Counted from the stretch's first letter, positions 53,166-63,496 are shown. The stretch: DNA of 64,000 bases from Marinifilum sp. D714 (GCF_030851345.1 NZ_JALPNU010000001.1:248001-312000), one strand, 5' to 3'. A program made the numbers and translations. The notes: generated from the letters alone by a model not told the origin.

Positions 53166-54824
53166 CTATAATGGCAATGGGTTAAATCCTGTAGAAATTA
53201 GTACTACCACTACAATCATCACCATTAAATAATATACAAATGCAGGAATTGCATTACGTCTGATAATTGTTCCTTCTGCACCTATACATCCTACCGTAGC
53301 ACAAACTGCCACAACATTGTTTACACAAATCATATTACCCAATGCCGCACCAATCGTTTGAACTGCTACAATCAATACCTGAGGAATTCCCAGAATAGTA
53401 GCTGTTTCGAATTGCAGAGAAGCAAACAACAAATTAGATACTGTAGCAGAACCTGACATAAAAGAACCCAATACCCCTACAATTGGAGAAATAACCGGAT
53501 ATGCATTACCAGATAAATCAGCAACAGCAGTTGCCATGGTAGTTAGCATACTATCTAAACCTGCTCCGTTTGCACCAGATTTTAACATTAACTGAACCAT
53601 TGCAACACCAGCCAATAAGGCGATAGCAGCACCATTTAGTTGCTTGAAAGTAGTTTTCCACGATGTTACAATTTGTTTCTTACTCATTCCGTGCATTACA
53701 TTTGTAATTAATGCAACCAATATGAATGGAATGGTACCTGGAAGATAAGCCCACTTTAATACGTAAGTTAAGCCTTCGATACCCAATACGTTTGACAAAG
53801 TAATCGTTTGCGCTGCCAACCATCCTTTTAATCCAAGAGATGGAATACGAGTTACAACCAAAATAACAGCAATTAGTACATATGGCATCCATGCTTTTAC
53901 CAAGCCCATTTTTGCCTCACCAGTATCACCACCATTATCATTCGATTTCCAGTTTGCTTCCCACTCTGATTTTGGAGGAAAATCCCAAGTTTTCTTTGGA
54001 ACCAAAAATCCACGTTTGGCAGCAAAAATAACAATACCTAATCCGATAAATGCCCCAAGCAAAGAAGGTAGATCAGGACCTAAAGTAGATGCAATTAATA
54101 CGTAAGGAATAGCAAATGCTAAACCTGCAAAAATTGCGAAAGGAGCTGCAGCCAAAGCTGGTTTAATCGATCTTTCTTTGCCGAAGAACTTGGTCATGAT
54201 CATGATACCCAAAAGTGGAATAAAAATACCAACCAAAGCATTAGGAATCGCAATCCACTTGGTTAATGCCAATTTAAATACCTCAGGATTGGCAGCTACA
54301 TCGGCAAGGTTTTGTTCCAGGGTAACCATAGCACCACCACTAATAGGCGTACCAACCGCACCATAAGGAACCGGAACCGAGTTAAAAATAAGAGCAACCA
54401 TAGCAGCGGCCAAAGGTGGGAATCCTAAACCTACCAAAAGTGGTCCCGCCAAAGCGGCTGGAGTACCAAAGCCGGCAGCACCTTCGATAAAAGCTCCGAA
54501 CATGAAACCTATAATAATGGCTTGTATACGTCTATCGTTGGTAATCCCATTAAAACCGTTGTTGATGGTGGTCATCGCACCCGACAGTTTCATGGTATTC
54601 AAAATTAAAATCGCTCCGAAAATAATAATAAGGATGTCGAAAGCTTTTAGGAAGCCAAATACCGAATATCCAAGAATGTGGTGAATATCAATTTTCCATA
54701 CTCCAAACGCCACTGCTATTGCCACTAATAAGGAAAGCGGCAAAGCCTTCTTGGCTCCCCAGTTAAAGCCAACCATTAACACTATGGTTAAAAGAATTGG
54801 CGAAAAAGCTAATAATGCATTCAT
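53166..54824 (-). CDS. lctP: L-lactate permease (LctP family)
   Basis: A 552-residue transporter with twelve to fourteen helices. Landmarks of the family: [40 protein letters not shown], and in the C-terminal half [26 protein letters not shown] and [20 protein letters not shown]. It imports lactate (and glycolate in some species) with protons. Placed between the LutAB-like fusion and the D-lactate dehydrogenase, it supplies both. Confidence 0.96.
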   Translation of the reverse strand: MNALLAFSPILLTIVLMVGFNWGAKKALPLSLLVAIAVAFGVWKIDIHHILGYSVFGFLKAFDILIIIFGAILILNTMKLSGAMTTINNGFNGITNDRRIQAIIIGFMFGAFIEGAAGFGTPAALAGPLLVGLGFPPLAAAMVALIFNSVPVPYGAVGTPISGGAMVTLEQNLADVAANPEVFKLALTKWIAIPNALVGIFIPLLGIMIMTKFFGKERSIKPALAAAPFAIFAGLAFAIPYVLIASTLGPDLPSLLGAFIGLGIVIFAAKRGFLVPKKTWDFPPKSEWEANWKSNDNGGDTGEAKMGLVKAWMPYVLIAVILVVTRIPSLGLKGWLAAQTITLSNVLGIEGLTYVLKWAYLPGTIPFILVALITNVMHGMSKKQIVTSWKTTFKQLNGAAIALLAGVAMVQLMLKSGANGAGLDSMLTTMATAVADLSGNAYPVISPIVGVLGSFMSGSATVSNLLFASLQFETATILGIPQVLIVAVQTIGAALGNMICVNNVVAVCATVGCIGAEGTIIRRNAIPAFVYYLMVMIVVVVLISTGFNPLPL

Positions 54825-54893
54825 AATAAAATAATTTAGGTTTTAGTTTGCCTTGATAAGAAAATTCCAGTAATCCTTTTTTGCATTTGGTTT

Positions 54894-54920
54894 AAAAAAG
54901 GGCCTGCCCAAAGCAGGCTC
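54894..54920 (-). terminator. Hairpin terminator inside the lactate operon
   Basis: GCCTGC (54902-54907) and GCAGGC (54913-54918) form a short GC stem; on the minus strand it is followed by TTTTTT. It sits between the small gene at 54994 and lctP, so it may reduce expression of lctP and later genes relative to the lut genes rather than end the operon. Confidence 0.65.
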
Positions 54921-54993
54921 CTTTTAAAACTCAATAGTTATGTCAATAACTGCTAACAAAGGGGTTATACAAATGATAATCTTCTCAGAGACA

Positions 54994-55185
54994 TTAGTTT
55001 GTACTAGATTTATTATCTGTAGCAAATGGGCTAGATTTACTATAGTTTTTTAGTATTGAATTGCTATTTCGAAGCGGATCTCCTACAATAGTGGTATTGT
55101 GCATTAACATGTCAAGAGCCACTAACTTTTGTTTCAAGTCTTTTAAACTCTCCTCTAGTTGTATTCTATTGTTTTTTAAATCCAT
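54994..55185 (-). CDS. Small coiled-coil protein in the lactate operon
   Basis: A 63-residue protein, ATG 18 bases after the stop of the LutB-LutA fusion. The first half, LKNNRIQLEESLKDLKQKL, is a clear heptad coiled coil; the second half is polar and Ser/Asn-rich, probably disordered. No family recognised. Position and codon use suggest a real gene; a hairpin terminator lies 75 bases downstream. Confidence 0.55.
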   Translation of the reverse strand: MDLKNNRIQLEESLKDLKQKLVALDMLMHNTTIVGDPLRNSNSILKNYSKSSPFATDNKSSTN

Positions 55186-55203
55186 GATTCGAATGTTTTA
55201 ACA

Positions 55204-57348
55204 TTAAACAAGTTCCAGGTAGTTCTCGATAAACTCTGTAAGGTGAAGTACTTTTACAGGTACTTTCTTGTGCATCAAACCACCGTTAATTTGCATCACA
55301 CAACCCGGACAATCGGTAACCAATAATTCAGCTTGGCTAGCCTCAATGTTTTCAATTTTCTTGTTTAATATTCCGTTGGAAATGCTCGCAAAATCAAGAG
55401 AATAAGTACCACCAAATCCACAACAAACATTGCTATCGGTAAGTGGAACAAATTGTTTTCCTATTAAATTAGAAAGGAATGATTCTGCCGAATAGCCTAA
55501 TGAACGAGAATCGTGACAAGGTGTATGGTATGTCACTTTTTTGTTTCCTTTCACTTTGAATTTGATGTTATTTTCCTCCAAAAACTTACCAATTGGAGTT
55601 ACCATATCGCCTAACATCGAAGCTTTCTTATATCTATTTGGGTCTTCTTTTGTGAAATCTAAAAACTCATGCTTAATAGCGCCACCACAAGTAGGACACA
55701 ACACTAACAATGCTTCGTAATCCTTAGGCTCTTGCAGGTTATCAAGCGTATTAAAAATCATGGTTTTGGCATTATCTGGATCGCCTGAAGCAATTGCAGG
55801 AATACCACAACAAGCTGCTTTTTTAGGAATATCAACCTGAATACCGCTCTTCTGCAATAATTTTACCATGGCCAATCCCATTTCAGGATAGAAATACTCT
55901 ACCGCACATCCTGGGTAAAAGAATACTTTTCGGTCAGAAGTAAATTGATCGAAACCTTCTTTGTAGAATCGCTTGCTAAATGTTTTAGAAGCCAAAGCCG
56001 GGAATTTTCTGAAATCCATTTCCTTCGGTAACATTGGCACAGTACCAATAATTTTTTCATCATTGGTTTTGCATGTCTTTGTTAATGGAAATTGGAAATT
56101 TGCCCCGATTGAAAGAACAGATTTCATTCTATCCGGCTTTGCTACCAAGTTCTTAAATACCTTCTTCTTTACAGGATTGATTCCATACTTCTTCCCTACT
56201 ACCAATTTCAAATCAGAAATCAAGGTTTGCAAATCGATACCCGAAGGACAGTTGAAAGAACAAGCTCTACAACCAATACACATCTTCAGAATATCTTTTG
56301 CTGCTTCATCGCCCTGGTAAAGAGCCGTTAAAATCAAACCAATAGAACCGATGTAACGATCGCCATAAACATGACCACCAACCATTTCGTAGGCCGGACA
56401 GATATTGGCACAACTACCACAACGTACACACTTTAATGCTTCTTTAAATTTTGGATGCTCGAAAAATGCCAAACGTCCATTATCTAAGAATACATAGTGC
56501 GTTTCCTTGATACCTTCTTCGTTTTTATAGGATGGAGTACGTCCTTTAATCCATGTAGTATATGAGGTAATGGTTTGCCCGGTTGCACTCTTTGGCAATA
56601 CGCGTACAATATCCAATGCCTGGTTAAAATCATCACACAATTTTTCGTAACCAACCAATACAATGTGTACCGGAGGAACGGTTGACGACAAGCGTGCGTT
56701 ACCCTCGTTGGTAACCAAACCAATGGTTCCGGTACTGGCTACAGCAACATTAGCTCCAGTCATACCAACACCTGATTTGAAATACGATTCGCGCAAGAAA
56801 CGACGAGCGATTTCAACCATTGCTTTAATGTCATCCGGATCAACCTCTTCACCCGTGTAATCGGCAAAGATTTTAGCCACCTGCTGACGAGTTTTGTGAA
56901 TGGCAGGCATTACCATATGCGAAGGATGCTCGTTGGCCAACTGTAGAATCCACTCTCCCAAATCGGTCTCGATGGGTTGCAATCCCTCTTTTTCCAAATA
57001 ATGGTTCAATAAAATCTCTTCTGAAGTCATCGACTTTGACTTCACCATGTATTTGGCATTGTGTTTTTTCATTACATCAGCAATGTATTTACAAGCATCC
57101 TCACCTGTTTTCGCCTGAAATACCTTACAACCATGTTTCTCTACGTTTTCGCGAAACTGGTTGAATTGCTGCATTACTTTATTTAAATCTCTGTCCTTTA
57201 AATCGTGAACATGAGTTCTTAACGATTCAAAATCCAGTCCTTTATATGCATTTTCTTTTGATGCTTTATAAGCAGTAGCAAAGTTCTTTAGGTTCTTATA
57301 CAAAACCTCATCTTGCAATTTCTCGTTTATCTGATCGTGTATCTTCAT
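55204..57348 (-). CDS. L-lactate oxidation protein, LutB-LutA fusion
   Basis: A 714-residue fusion. Residues 1-300 form a LUD (lactate utilisation) domain (KSKSMTSEEILLNHYLEKE, GVGMTGANVAVASTGTIG); two 4Fe-4S motifs follow, CVRCGSCANICP (307-318) and CIGCRACSFNCP (357-368), as in LutB. The C-terminal third has two CCG domains (FYPGCAVEYFYPE, ACCGIPAIASG, CPTCGG; then CHDSRSLG, VCCGFGGTYS, CPGC), as in LutA. In Bacillus these are separate proteins. With the LutC-like gene nine bases upstream it forms the non-flavin L-lactate dehydrogenase complex. Confidence 0.93.
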   Translation of the reverse strand: MKIHDQINEKLQDEVLYKNLKNFATAYKASKENAYKGLDFESLRTHVHDLKDRDLNKVMQQFNQFRENVEKHGCKVFQAKTGEDACKYIADVMKKHNAKYMVKSKSMTSEEILLNHYLEKEGLQPIETDLGEWILQLANEHPSHMVMPAIHKTRQQVAKIFADYTGEEVDPDDIKAMVEIARRFLRESYFKSGVGMTGANVAVASTGTIGLVTNEGNARLSSTVPPVHIVLVGYEKLCDDFNQALDIVRVLPKSATGQTITSYTTWIKGRTPSYKNEEGIKETHYVFLDNGRLAFFEHPKFKEALKCVRCGSCANICPAYEMVGGHVYGDRYIGSIGLILTALYQGDEAAKDILKMCIGCRACSFNCPSGIDLQTLISDLKLVVGKKYGINPVKKKVFKNLVAKPDRMKSVLSIGANFQFPLTKTCKTNDEKIIGTVPMLPKEMDFRKFPALASKTFSKRFYKEGFDQFTSDRKVFFYPGCAVEYFYPEMGLAMVKLLQKSGIQVDIPKKAACCGIPAIASGDPDNAKTMIFNTLDNLQEPKDYEALLVLCPTCGGAIKHEFLDFTKEDPNRYKKASMLGDMVTPIGKFLEENNIKFKVKGNKKVTYHTPCHDSRSLGYSAESFLSNLIGKQFVPLTDSNVCCGFGGTYSLDFASISNGILNKKIENIEASQAELLVTDCPGCVMQINGGLMHKKVPVKVLHLTEFIENYLELV

Positions 57349-57357
57349 AGCTGCTTC

Positions 57358-57831
57358 TTATAAATCATTCAAAATGTATACTGTCATCTCCTTAGGTCCA
57401 TGCACTCCCACTGTTAGTACACGCTCAATATCGGCTGTTCTACTTGCACCGGTAATAAATGCAACATATCCTCCCATATCTGATGTTCTTTCTTCAAGAA
57501 AATCGGCCACATGATTTAATGTGCTTACCAATTTGCTCAATGGCATAACCACCAAAAGTTTTTCGGCAAGACAGGTCGCCAACCTTTTATTTTCTTCACA
57601 ACTATCAACTACAACTGTTCCCGTTTCTGCTATACCATAATCAACTTCTACCAGTGCAGTACCAATTCCTTCCTCTCCAGCTCTAATGTCCTTTTTAAGA
57701 TTAAAACTTGGTACATCAACGTAGTCAAATCTTTCTTTCTTAAGTAGCATCGAAAATTCATCGTTTGATAGAACCAAATTCTCACTACCTACTAGTTCTG
57801 ACTTTTCTATAAATCTTTCTAAATCGTTCAT
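57358..57831 (-). CDS. lutC: LutC-like LUD-domain protein
   Basis: A 157-residue LUD-domain protein: SFNLKKDIRAGEEGIGTALV and VDYGIAETGTVVVDS carry the family core, then GYVAFITGASRTADIERVLTVGVHGPKE closes it. It is the first gene of the lactate run and lies nine bases ahead of the LutB-LutA fusion. LutC is required for L-lactate oxidation in Bacillus subtilis; its exact role is unclear. Shorter than Bacillus LutC (about 240), but such short forms are usual in this phylum. Confidence 0.9.
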   Translation of the reverse strand: MNDLERFIEKSELVGSENLVLSNDEFSMLLKKERFDYVDVPSFNLKKDIRAGEEGIGTALVEVDYGIAETGTVVVDSCEENKRLATCLAEKLLVVMPLSKLVSTLNHVADFLEERTSDMGGYVAFITGASRTADIERVLTVGVHGPKEMTVYILNDL

Positions 57832-58350
57832 TGGATTAAGTTATTGTTAGAATAAATCGTTAGGTTCGAATTATTGTTGCCCACTCACTAACCAAGCCTA
57901 ATGCCAAAAAAATCAAGGAAAGACTATTCAGAATCATTCAAAATATTTAAGGCTGATTTTCTGCATTTTACACATTCGAAAAGGTTTTCAAAAGACTCAT
58001 TTCAATCGATTTCGAAAGTGTGCAATATTGAACAGCAAGCATTTGTAAGCTGCGCCATTTTGAACAGCTGCGCAATTTCGCACGCCAATCTGTACCTCAT
58101 TATAAAAAGTGAGCAAAATCGATAGAATGAATAAAATCCAAAGAGAACATCTCAACTAATTAAAGAGTAAAAAGTCTTGTTTTACTTATCAGTATTCTGA
58201 ATCGTCAGTAAAATTGGGAATTTTACATTTTTTAACAGAAAATATTTCAAGAATCTTGTAATGTTTTAACATATATTTCATAAATTCAAGAGTCGAAAAA
58301 TGATTTTTAATACTAACCGGTCGTATTATTCGGCCATAAAACCCAAAAAA
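57832..58350. other. 519-base divergent intergenic region
   Basis: Lies between the start of the lactate operon and the 58351 gene, so it must hold both promoters. A 74-codon frame (57901-58125) has no family features. The stretch 58020-58085 repeats TTGAACAGC and CTGCGC in partly palindromic order and might be an operator zone, but I cannot assign it. Confidence 0.4.
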
Positions 58351-59094
58351 ATGACAGATACAACTACAACCAAAAGCTTGGAAGAATTGGTAATGGAAAT
58401 TCCTGTTGAGCAGATTGTACAGCCTACCATTCCGATTAAAGTTGCAATTCGTGAAGCTGGTAATTTACAAAGGGATGCTACCGAAGACAAGGAAGCATTA
58501 ATTGCCAAAGGACTAGCTCCTGAAAAAATTGAAGAACTTGCAATAAGAGCTGATTTCTTATCGGATAAACAAACACTTTGGATACGCAAATACGAAACTT
58601 CGACAAACAATACTAAAGAATGGGAAGCTCTGGAAGAAGAAGCAAGCAAACTTCAGCGCGAATTGAAGCACGATTTTCAGTTTGCTTTAAGAAACAACAA
58701 GGAGGCCTTGCGTAAACTTAAAAACATTACCAAAGGAAATGATAGTGCAGATCTGGCGCAAGACATGGGTGATTATGCTGGATTTGGCTTAGATTATCCG
58801 GAGGAACTAGGTGCTATTAACTTCGACAACAACAAATTGACCCGAGCTGATGAACTATCACACAAACTAAATAATTTGGTAAGAGTAGTTGATGGAGCAC
58901 ATCGTAGCAAAAAGCATCCTGAAAAGCAAATGCGTGACAGAGCCTACACTTACTTGAAGCTATTAGTCGATGATATTCGTGCATACGGTAAATATGCATT
59001 CTGGGATGATGAAGAAATGCAGAAAAGATATTCTAGCGAATACCAAAGAAGAAAATATCAGAAGAACAAGGAGGATGAAAATGAAAATATCTGA
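58351..59094 (+). CDS. Helical protein of unknown function
   Basis: ATG 58351 (MTDTTTTKSLEELVMEIP) is preferred over 58300 for its cleaner context; 247 residues. The protein is almost entirely helical and charged, with LQRELKHDFQFALRNNKEALRKL and YTYLKLLVDDIRAYGKYAFW, and a basic-acidic tail YQRRKYQKNKEDENENI. No membrane helix or signal. Two-thirds resembles repeated long helices such as in coiled bundle proteins. No family recognised. A 20-bp repeat array begins ten bases after its stop. Confidence 0.65.
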   Translation: MTDTTTTKSLEELVMEIPVEQIVQPTIPIKVAIREAGNLQRDATEDKEALIAKGLAPEKIEELAIRADFLSDKQTLWIRKYETSTNNTKEWEALEEEASKLQRELKHDFQFALRNNKEALRKLKNITKGNDSADLAQDMGDYAGFGLDYPEELGAINFDNNKLTRADELSHKLNNLVRVVDGAHRSKKHPEKQMRDRAYTYLKLLVDDIRAYGKYAFWDDEEMQKRYSSEYQRRKYQKNKEDENENI

Positions 59095-59103
59095 AAACAC
59101 CTA

Positions 59104-59311
59104 TAACTGTTGATTTTTTATCTAACTGGAAGGCAATATTACTAACTGGAGGGTAAATTACCTAACTGAAGCGCTGTTTTTGCTAACTGGAAAGTAAATA
59201 AACATAACTGAAGGGTCTTTTTCCTAACTGGAACATTGATTCATTAACTGGAAGGTATTTTATCTGACTGGCCTATTGGTTTTAACAACTGATGTTCAAA
59301 ATCAACAACTG
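59104..59311. repeat. Eleven-unit, 20-bp-period degenerate repeat array
   Basis: The core TAACTG(GAAGG) starts at 59104, 59123, 59143, 59163, 59184, 59205, 59225, 59245, then TGACTG at 59265 and CAACTG at 59286 and 59306. Intervals are 19, 20, 20, 21, 21, 20, 20, 20, 21 and 20. Only the core of each unit is conserved; the other 10-14 bases vary. The period is close to two DNA turns. It fills most of the 392-base gap before the next gene; the remainder to 59486 is AT-rich. Confidence 0.9.
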
Positions 59312-59486
59312 AAATAACATTCTACCCCATGAGAGGCCTTGCTTCTCATTAGCACTCTATAACTAACAATCGAAACAACTGCCGCATAGTATTGTGCGGC
59401 AGCTATATTTAGAAAACGCAGAAACAAAAAAAATCATCCCTGAATATTTAGTTTCAGGAACATATAAATCAGTTAAAATATAATTA

Positions 59487-60750
59487 ATGAATACAAAAAT
59501 TCTTTCTTTATTCTTTCTAATTAGCCTGACTATATCAGCATGTACTCCAAAAGAACAAACTTGTATTATTAAGGGAAAAGTTATCAATCGTCCTTATAGT
59601 TCCAAATTAATATTTGTAAAATACTTCGATGATGTACATTCCAGCGATGTGATCATTCCAATTAAAGATGGAGTGTTTAGCTATGAGTTCAATTTTTCTG
59701 AAACCGAGGCTTACAATTTGATATTCAAAGATGAATTTATAAAAGGTTCCATGAATCCTATTGTTTTTTTATCCAATAGATGGATGTATTGAAATGACTA
59801 TCCATCCAAGGTCCGAATTCAGAAAAAACATTGTAAAAGGAGGAAAAATTAATCAAGAGTATGCTAAATATCTAGACCTGCAACACAGGGATTATACCGC
59901 TGGTCAATTGATACGCGATAGTATTTCTTTACTACATAAAAATGATCTATACCATACACAAGTTGTTAAAGATCTATTAATAAAGGAAAAACTATTGACT
60001 TCAAAAGGTGAAAAAATTGAAATTTGGAATCAAGTTCGAAAACTTGAAGAATCGGGAGAAGGGCTTACTCAATTGGCTAAAAAACTAGAACTTAAAAAGG
60101 ATTCATTAAATAAATTTCTCATTAATGAAGAATTAAATATCATTGAAAATGAAATTAATATCATCAATTATACCTCTCTAATTTCAGATGTTAAAAATTC
60201 AAAACCATGGCCTGAACTATTCGATATTGAAAGGCTTAAATCCATACAAAAGAAATACGCTTCAAAATTTAAAGATCATCCATACACAAAATATAGCAAT
60301 GAGTTATTGTGGGGAATAAATGAAATTAAAAAAGGAGGTGATTTTTTTGATTTTACATTACCCGACATGAATGGAAAGTTACATACACTTAGCAAAGAGG
60401 CTGATGGTAAATTTGCCCTAATAGACATTTGGGCTCCTTTGTGCGGACCTTGTATTTATAAGAGTAGAGAAATAAAATCCGTTTATGAAGAATTTAAAAA
60501 CAATGATTTTACAGTGGTAGCTGTAGCATCAAAATATCGCAATATTTCTAATGTGAAACGAATTCTTGAATGTGATAAATACCCATGGACTACCCTCATT
60601 GACAAACCAGAACTTGATTCAAGAATTAATGAACATTATGGGATAAAAAATAGTGGAGGCATTACCATTTTAATTGATAAAACAGGAAAAATAGCATTGG
60701 TAAATCCTTCTGCCAATGATGTAAGAGAATATTTAAAGGTCAATTTGTAA
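59487..60750 (+). pseudogene. TlpA/thioredoxin-like lipoprotein split by a frameshift
   Basis: Two overlapping frames together make one DUF4369-TlpA protein. Part 1 (from 59487) has a lipoprotein signal LFFLISLTISAC and the DUF4369 start TCIIKGKVINRPYSSKL. It runs through a seven-T tract (59764-59770) and stops soon after, in the frame of VFLSNRWMY. Part 2 continues in the next frame as YPIDGCIEMTIHPRSEF to the thioredoxin domain with WAPLCGPCIYKSRE (CGPC active site) and the stop at 60750. Removing one T restores a single protein of about 420 residues. Sequencing error, decay or slippage are all possible. Confidence 0.85.
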
Positions 60751-60834
60751 GAAGTTAATGCCATAGCAACCATCAATAGCCCCTATAAAAAAGACAACAC
60801 CACACACATAAAAAGTAATTAAAAACGAACTATT

Positions 60835-61938
60835 ATGAGAAAAGCGATTATTTACTCCTGTATTTTTTTGTTGACATTAAGTGCTTTTAAGAATAAAGAG
60901 GATAGAATTAAAATCACCGGAAATATCACGGGTTATCCTGACAGTACTATGGTTGTTTTAATGAATTTTGAAATCAACAAGAGCATTGATACCACTTATA
61001 TTGTAGACAACAAATTTCATTGTTCTTCTATCAACAGCAAAACTGTTCCTGGGGGTATTTTCATAGGAGAAGGACAAAAGTCGGAGTATTTATTTCTTTT
61101 CTTGGAGGATGTCGACATAGCAATTGAAGGGAAAAAAGGAGAAATTAAATACGCCAAGGTTGAAGGTGGTGAATTGCAAAAACAAAATAGCGATTATCTA
61201 AAATCGAACCTTTCACTAGAACTTCAATTGGATAGTATACAGAAGCAATTAATGGGTGCTATGGAGGCAAGAGATATGGAAAAAGCAAAATCTATATCCA
61301 AGCAACAATCTATAATTATAAAAAAAAGGATTACATCCGGAGCGCAGTATATTGAAGAAAATCCAGATAAACTGTACAGTGCTTTTATGCTGAAAGGCTT
61401 TACTGGTGGTCTTCCAAAATCGGAAATAAGGTCCTTATATGAAAACTTATCTCCGAAAGTAAAGCAGTCGAAATATGCAAAATCAACCGCGAAATGGTTG
61501 GAATTAAATAAGCAAGTTAAAGTTGGCGATATGGCTGAAAATTTTGAGTTGAAAGACACAAAAGGAAATAAGGTAAGCTTAAAAGATTTCGAAGGCAAAT
61601 TTGTATTGTTGGAATTCTGGAAAGCAGGTTGTCCTGGATGTAGAACTGCAAACAAAACTCTGGTAATCGAATACGAAAAGTACAGAAACAAAGACTTTAT
61701 AATCCTCAACATATCATCGGATAAAAATGAAGATCATTGGAAAAGAGCTACCAAAGAAGATGCTATTTCATGGCCTTCCTTACTAGACAATGGTTCAAAA
61801 GAGGGCAATGTAGGCGCTAGGTATAACGTTTCATTAATTCCTACGAGTATTCTAATAGATCCTTCTGGAAGAATTATAGCCAAAGATTTAAAAGGCGAAA
61901 AATTAGGAGAAGCTCTTCAAAGGATATTTGGGATGTAG
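60835..61938 (+). CDS. TlpA/DUF4369 thioredoxin-like protein, intact paralogue
   Basis: A 367-residue exported protein: signal AIIYSCIFLLTLSAF, DUF4369 beta domain (KITGNITGYPDSTMVVLMN), a long helical middle (110-220), then a thioredoxin domain with EFWKAGCPGCRTANKTL (CPGC active site) and the cis-Pro region SLIPTSILIDPSGRI. Members reduce disulfides in periplasmic or surface proteins, cytochrome maturation being one role. It follows the frameshifted paralogue by 84 bases. Confidence 0.9.
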   Translation: MRKAIIYSCIFLLTLSAFKNKEDRIKITGNITGYPDSTMVVLMNFEINKSIDTTYIVDNKFHCSSINSKTVPGGIFIGEGQKSEYLFLFLEDVDIAIEGKKGEIKYAKVEGGELQKQNSDYLKSNLSLELQLDSIQKQLMGAMEARDMEKAKSISKQQSIIIKKRITSGAQYIEENPDKLYSAFMLKGFTGGLPKSEIRSLYENLSPKVKQSKYAKSTAKWLELNKQVKVGDMAENFELKDTKGNKVSLKDFEGKFVLLEFWKAGCPGCRTANKTLVIEYEKYRNKDFIILNISSDKNEDHWKRATKEDAISWPSLLDNGSKEGNVGARYNVSLIPTSILIDPSGRIIAKDLKGEKLGEALQRIFGM

Positions 61939-61965
61939 ATGCAATAGCTACAAAAAATTATATGA

Positions 61966-62045
61966 TTTCAGGGCTACGCCCCTAAAATATAGTTCACGCT
62001 TTCTGTTCTACGAAGAATGCAGGACTACGTCCCTTTTTCCAGCGA
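61966..62045. repeat. REP-like hairpin repeat, copy A
   Basis: AGGGCTACGCCCC, then 25 bases, then TTCTACGAAGAA, then AGGACTACGTCCC. Both short motifs are hairpins (GGGC/GCCC and TTC/GAA) and recur at 63518-63640. Confidence 0.7.
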
Positions 62046-62110
62046 GCTTAAGCTTATAGCTTGTGCTCTTCAAAGCAAAAACAAAACAACTAACCTACAA
62101 ACACCTTAGC

Positions 62111-63496
62111 ATGAAACCCAAAACAAGATTACTAATACTATTACTGCTGCTGATAACAGGCATCAGCTCTTTTGCGCAAAACAATTTAAGTCCGAAATAC
62201 GATGAGCGAGTTGAATTGCTAAGTGTGGTGTTTCGATTGGCAAAATCGCCGGAATATATTAATAATGCAGTTAAGCTACATGCTGATGCTGCTGATGAAT
62301 ACTTTAACAAGTATAGCAATCATGAAGTAGTGAAACTTGCCAAAAAACTTAGAAAGAAACGAGGTGTTGGCTATGATGCTGTTATGTCGATGGCCATTCA
62401 CCTTGAAATTAAAAATAACTCGGTCTATTTTAATCCACAATTGAATAAAGATGGTTTGGATGATCGTTGGGGGGATTATGCTGAAGAATTTATTCTGGCA
62501 CTTCGTCGTTTCTACCTGGAAAGTAAGTTTAATTCATTCTTTAAAGCCAACCAACAAATGTATGATTTGGCCGGTGAACGCTTTGAGCTTGTTTCCAATG
62601 AAATTAAGATTGAATGGTTCGAAAAGTTTTTTGGCTATAAACCCAAAGGTCAATACCATATTGTTGTAGGTTTGCTACACCGTGGAAACTATGGCCCAAA
62701 GTATGTAACAAAATCGGGTAAAGAAAACATATACTCCATTTTGAGTGCATATAAGGTTGACAGTACTGGATATCCAGTTTTTAAGAAGCACCAAAAGAGC
62801 ACATTGGTTCATGAATTCTGCCACTCGTTTTGTAATCCATTAGGTGAAAAATATTACTCGGATATGGAATCGAAAGCAACGGATTTATTTGCCTCGGTTT
62901 CAACTTTAATGAGAAGACAAGCCTATGGATCGGCACAAACCATGATTAATGAAATATTGGTGAGAGCTTCGACCATCAGGTATTTTGAAGACAATGGAGC
63001 TAGTAAAAATGTAGTGGAGAAATTACTTAATGCTGAAAAAGCTAAAGGTTTTCTGTGGATAGATGAATTGTATAAAGCATTAGAGCGATATTCATCTAAC
63101 CGATCGAAATACCCTACCCTAAATGATTTTATGCCCGAAATTGTAAAGGTGCAGAACAATTTAATAGCAGATGATTTGTTAAGCGAATTTAGGAGCAATT
63201 GCCCAAAGATTATTCGTACATCATTGAAACAGGGAACTAACAATGTAAGCACTTCTTTAAAGGAGATTATTGTAGAGTATGATAAACCAATGGCTAGCTA
63301 CGGAATAAGTGATAAAGGCAAACAGCCCAAAATGGATTTGGAATGGCAAAACAAAGAAAGAACCATTCTGTGTATTCATGTTGAACTAGAACCTAACACC
63401 AAGTACTTGCTTGATTTTCGTTCGGTTTTTAACGAGGACAAACAAGGCTTTCCTCTGCAAGAAAGTTTTGAGTTGGATTTTACAACTGGGGAATAA
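62111..63496 (+). CDS. DUF4932 exported protein with metalloprotease-like HExxH
   Basis: ATG 62111 (MKPKTRLLILLLLL, then SSFAQ cleavage) gives 461 residues; the open frame goes back to 62063. The central STLVHEFCHSFCNP contains HExxH, the zinc-protease motif, in a region (GYPVFKKHQKSTLVHE) that matches DUF4932. A second conserved part is MESKATDLFASVSTLMRRQAYG. The C-terminal 100 residues form an Ig-like beta domain (IIVEYDKPMASYG...). Peptidase activity is inferred from the motif only. Confidence 0.82.
   Translation: MKPKTRLLILLLLLITGISSFAQNNLSPKYDERVELLSVVFRLAKSPEYINNAVKLHADAADEYFNKYSNHEVVKLAKKLRKKRGVGYDAVMSMAIHLEIKNNSVYFNPQLNKDGLDDRWGDYAEEFILALRRFYLESKFNSFFKANQQMYDLAGERFELVSNEIKIEWFEKFFGYKPKGQYHIVVGLLHRGNYGPKYVTKSGKENIYSILSAYKVDSTGYPVFKKHQKSTLVHEFCHSFCNPLGEKYYSDMESKATDLFASVSTLMRRQAYGSAQTMINEILVRASTIRYFEDNGASKNVVEKLLNAEKAKGFLWIDELYKALERYSSNRSKYPTLNDFMPEIVKVQNNLIADDLLSEFRSNCPKIIRTSLKQGTNNVSTSLKEIIVEYDKPMASYGISDKGKQPKMDLEWQNKERTILCIHVELEPNTKYLLDFRSVFNEDKQGFPLQESFELDFTTGE

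Noticed and set aside
57901-58125. 74-codon plus-strand frame before the helical protein
   Set aside because: Low-complexity, no recognisable domain, lies in a divergent promoter region.
59104-59311. Possible CRISPR array
   Set aside because: Cores are only six to eleven bases at 20-base spacing, with no repeat of 24-37 bases, no spacers of uniform length and no cas genes.
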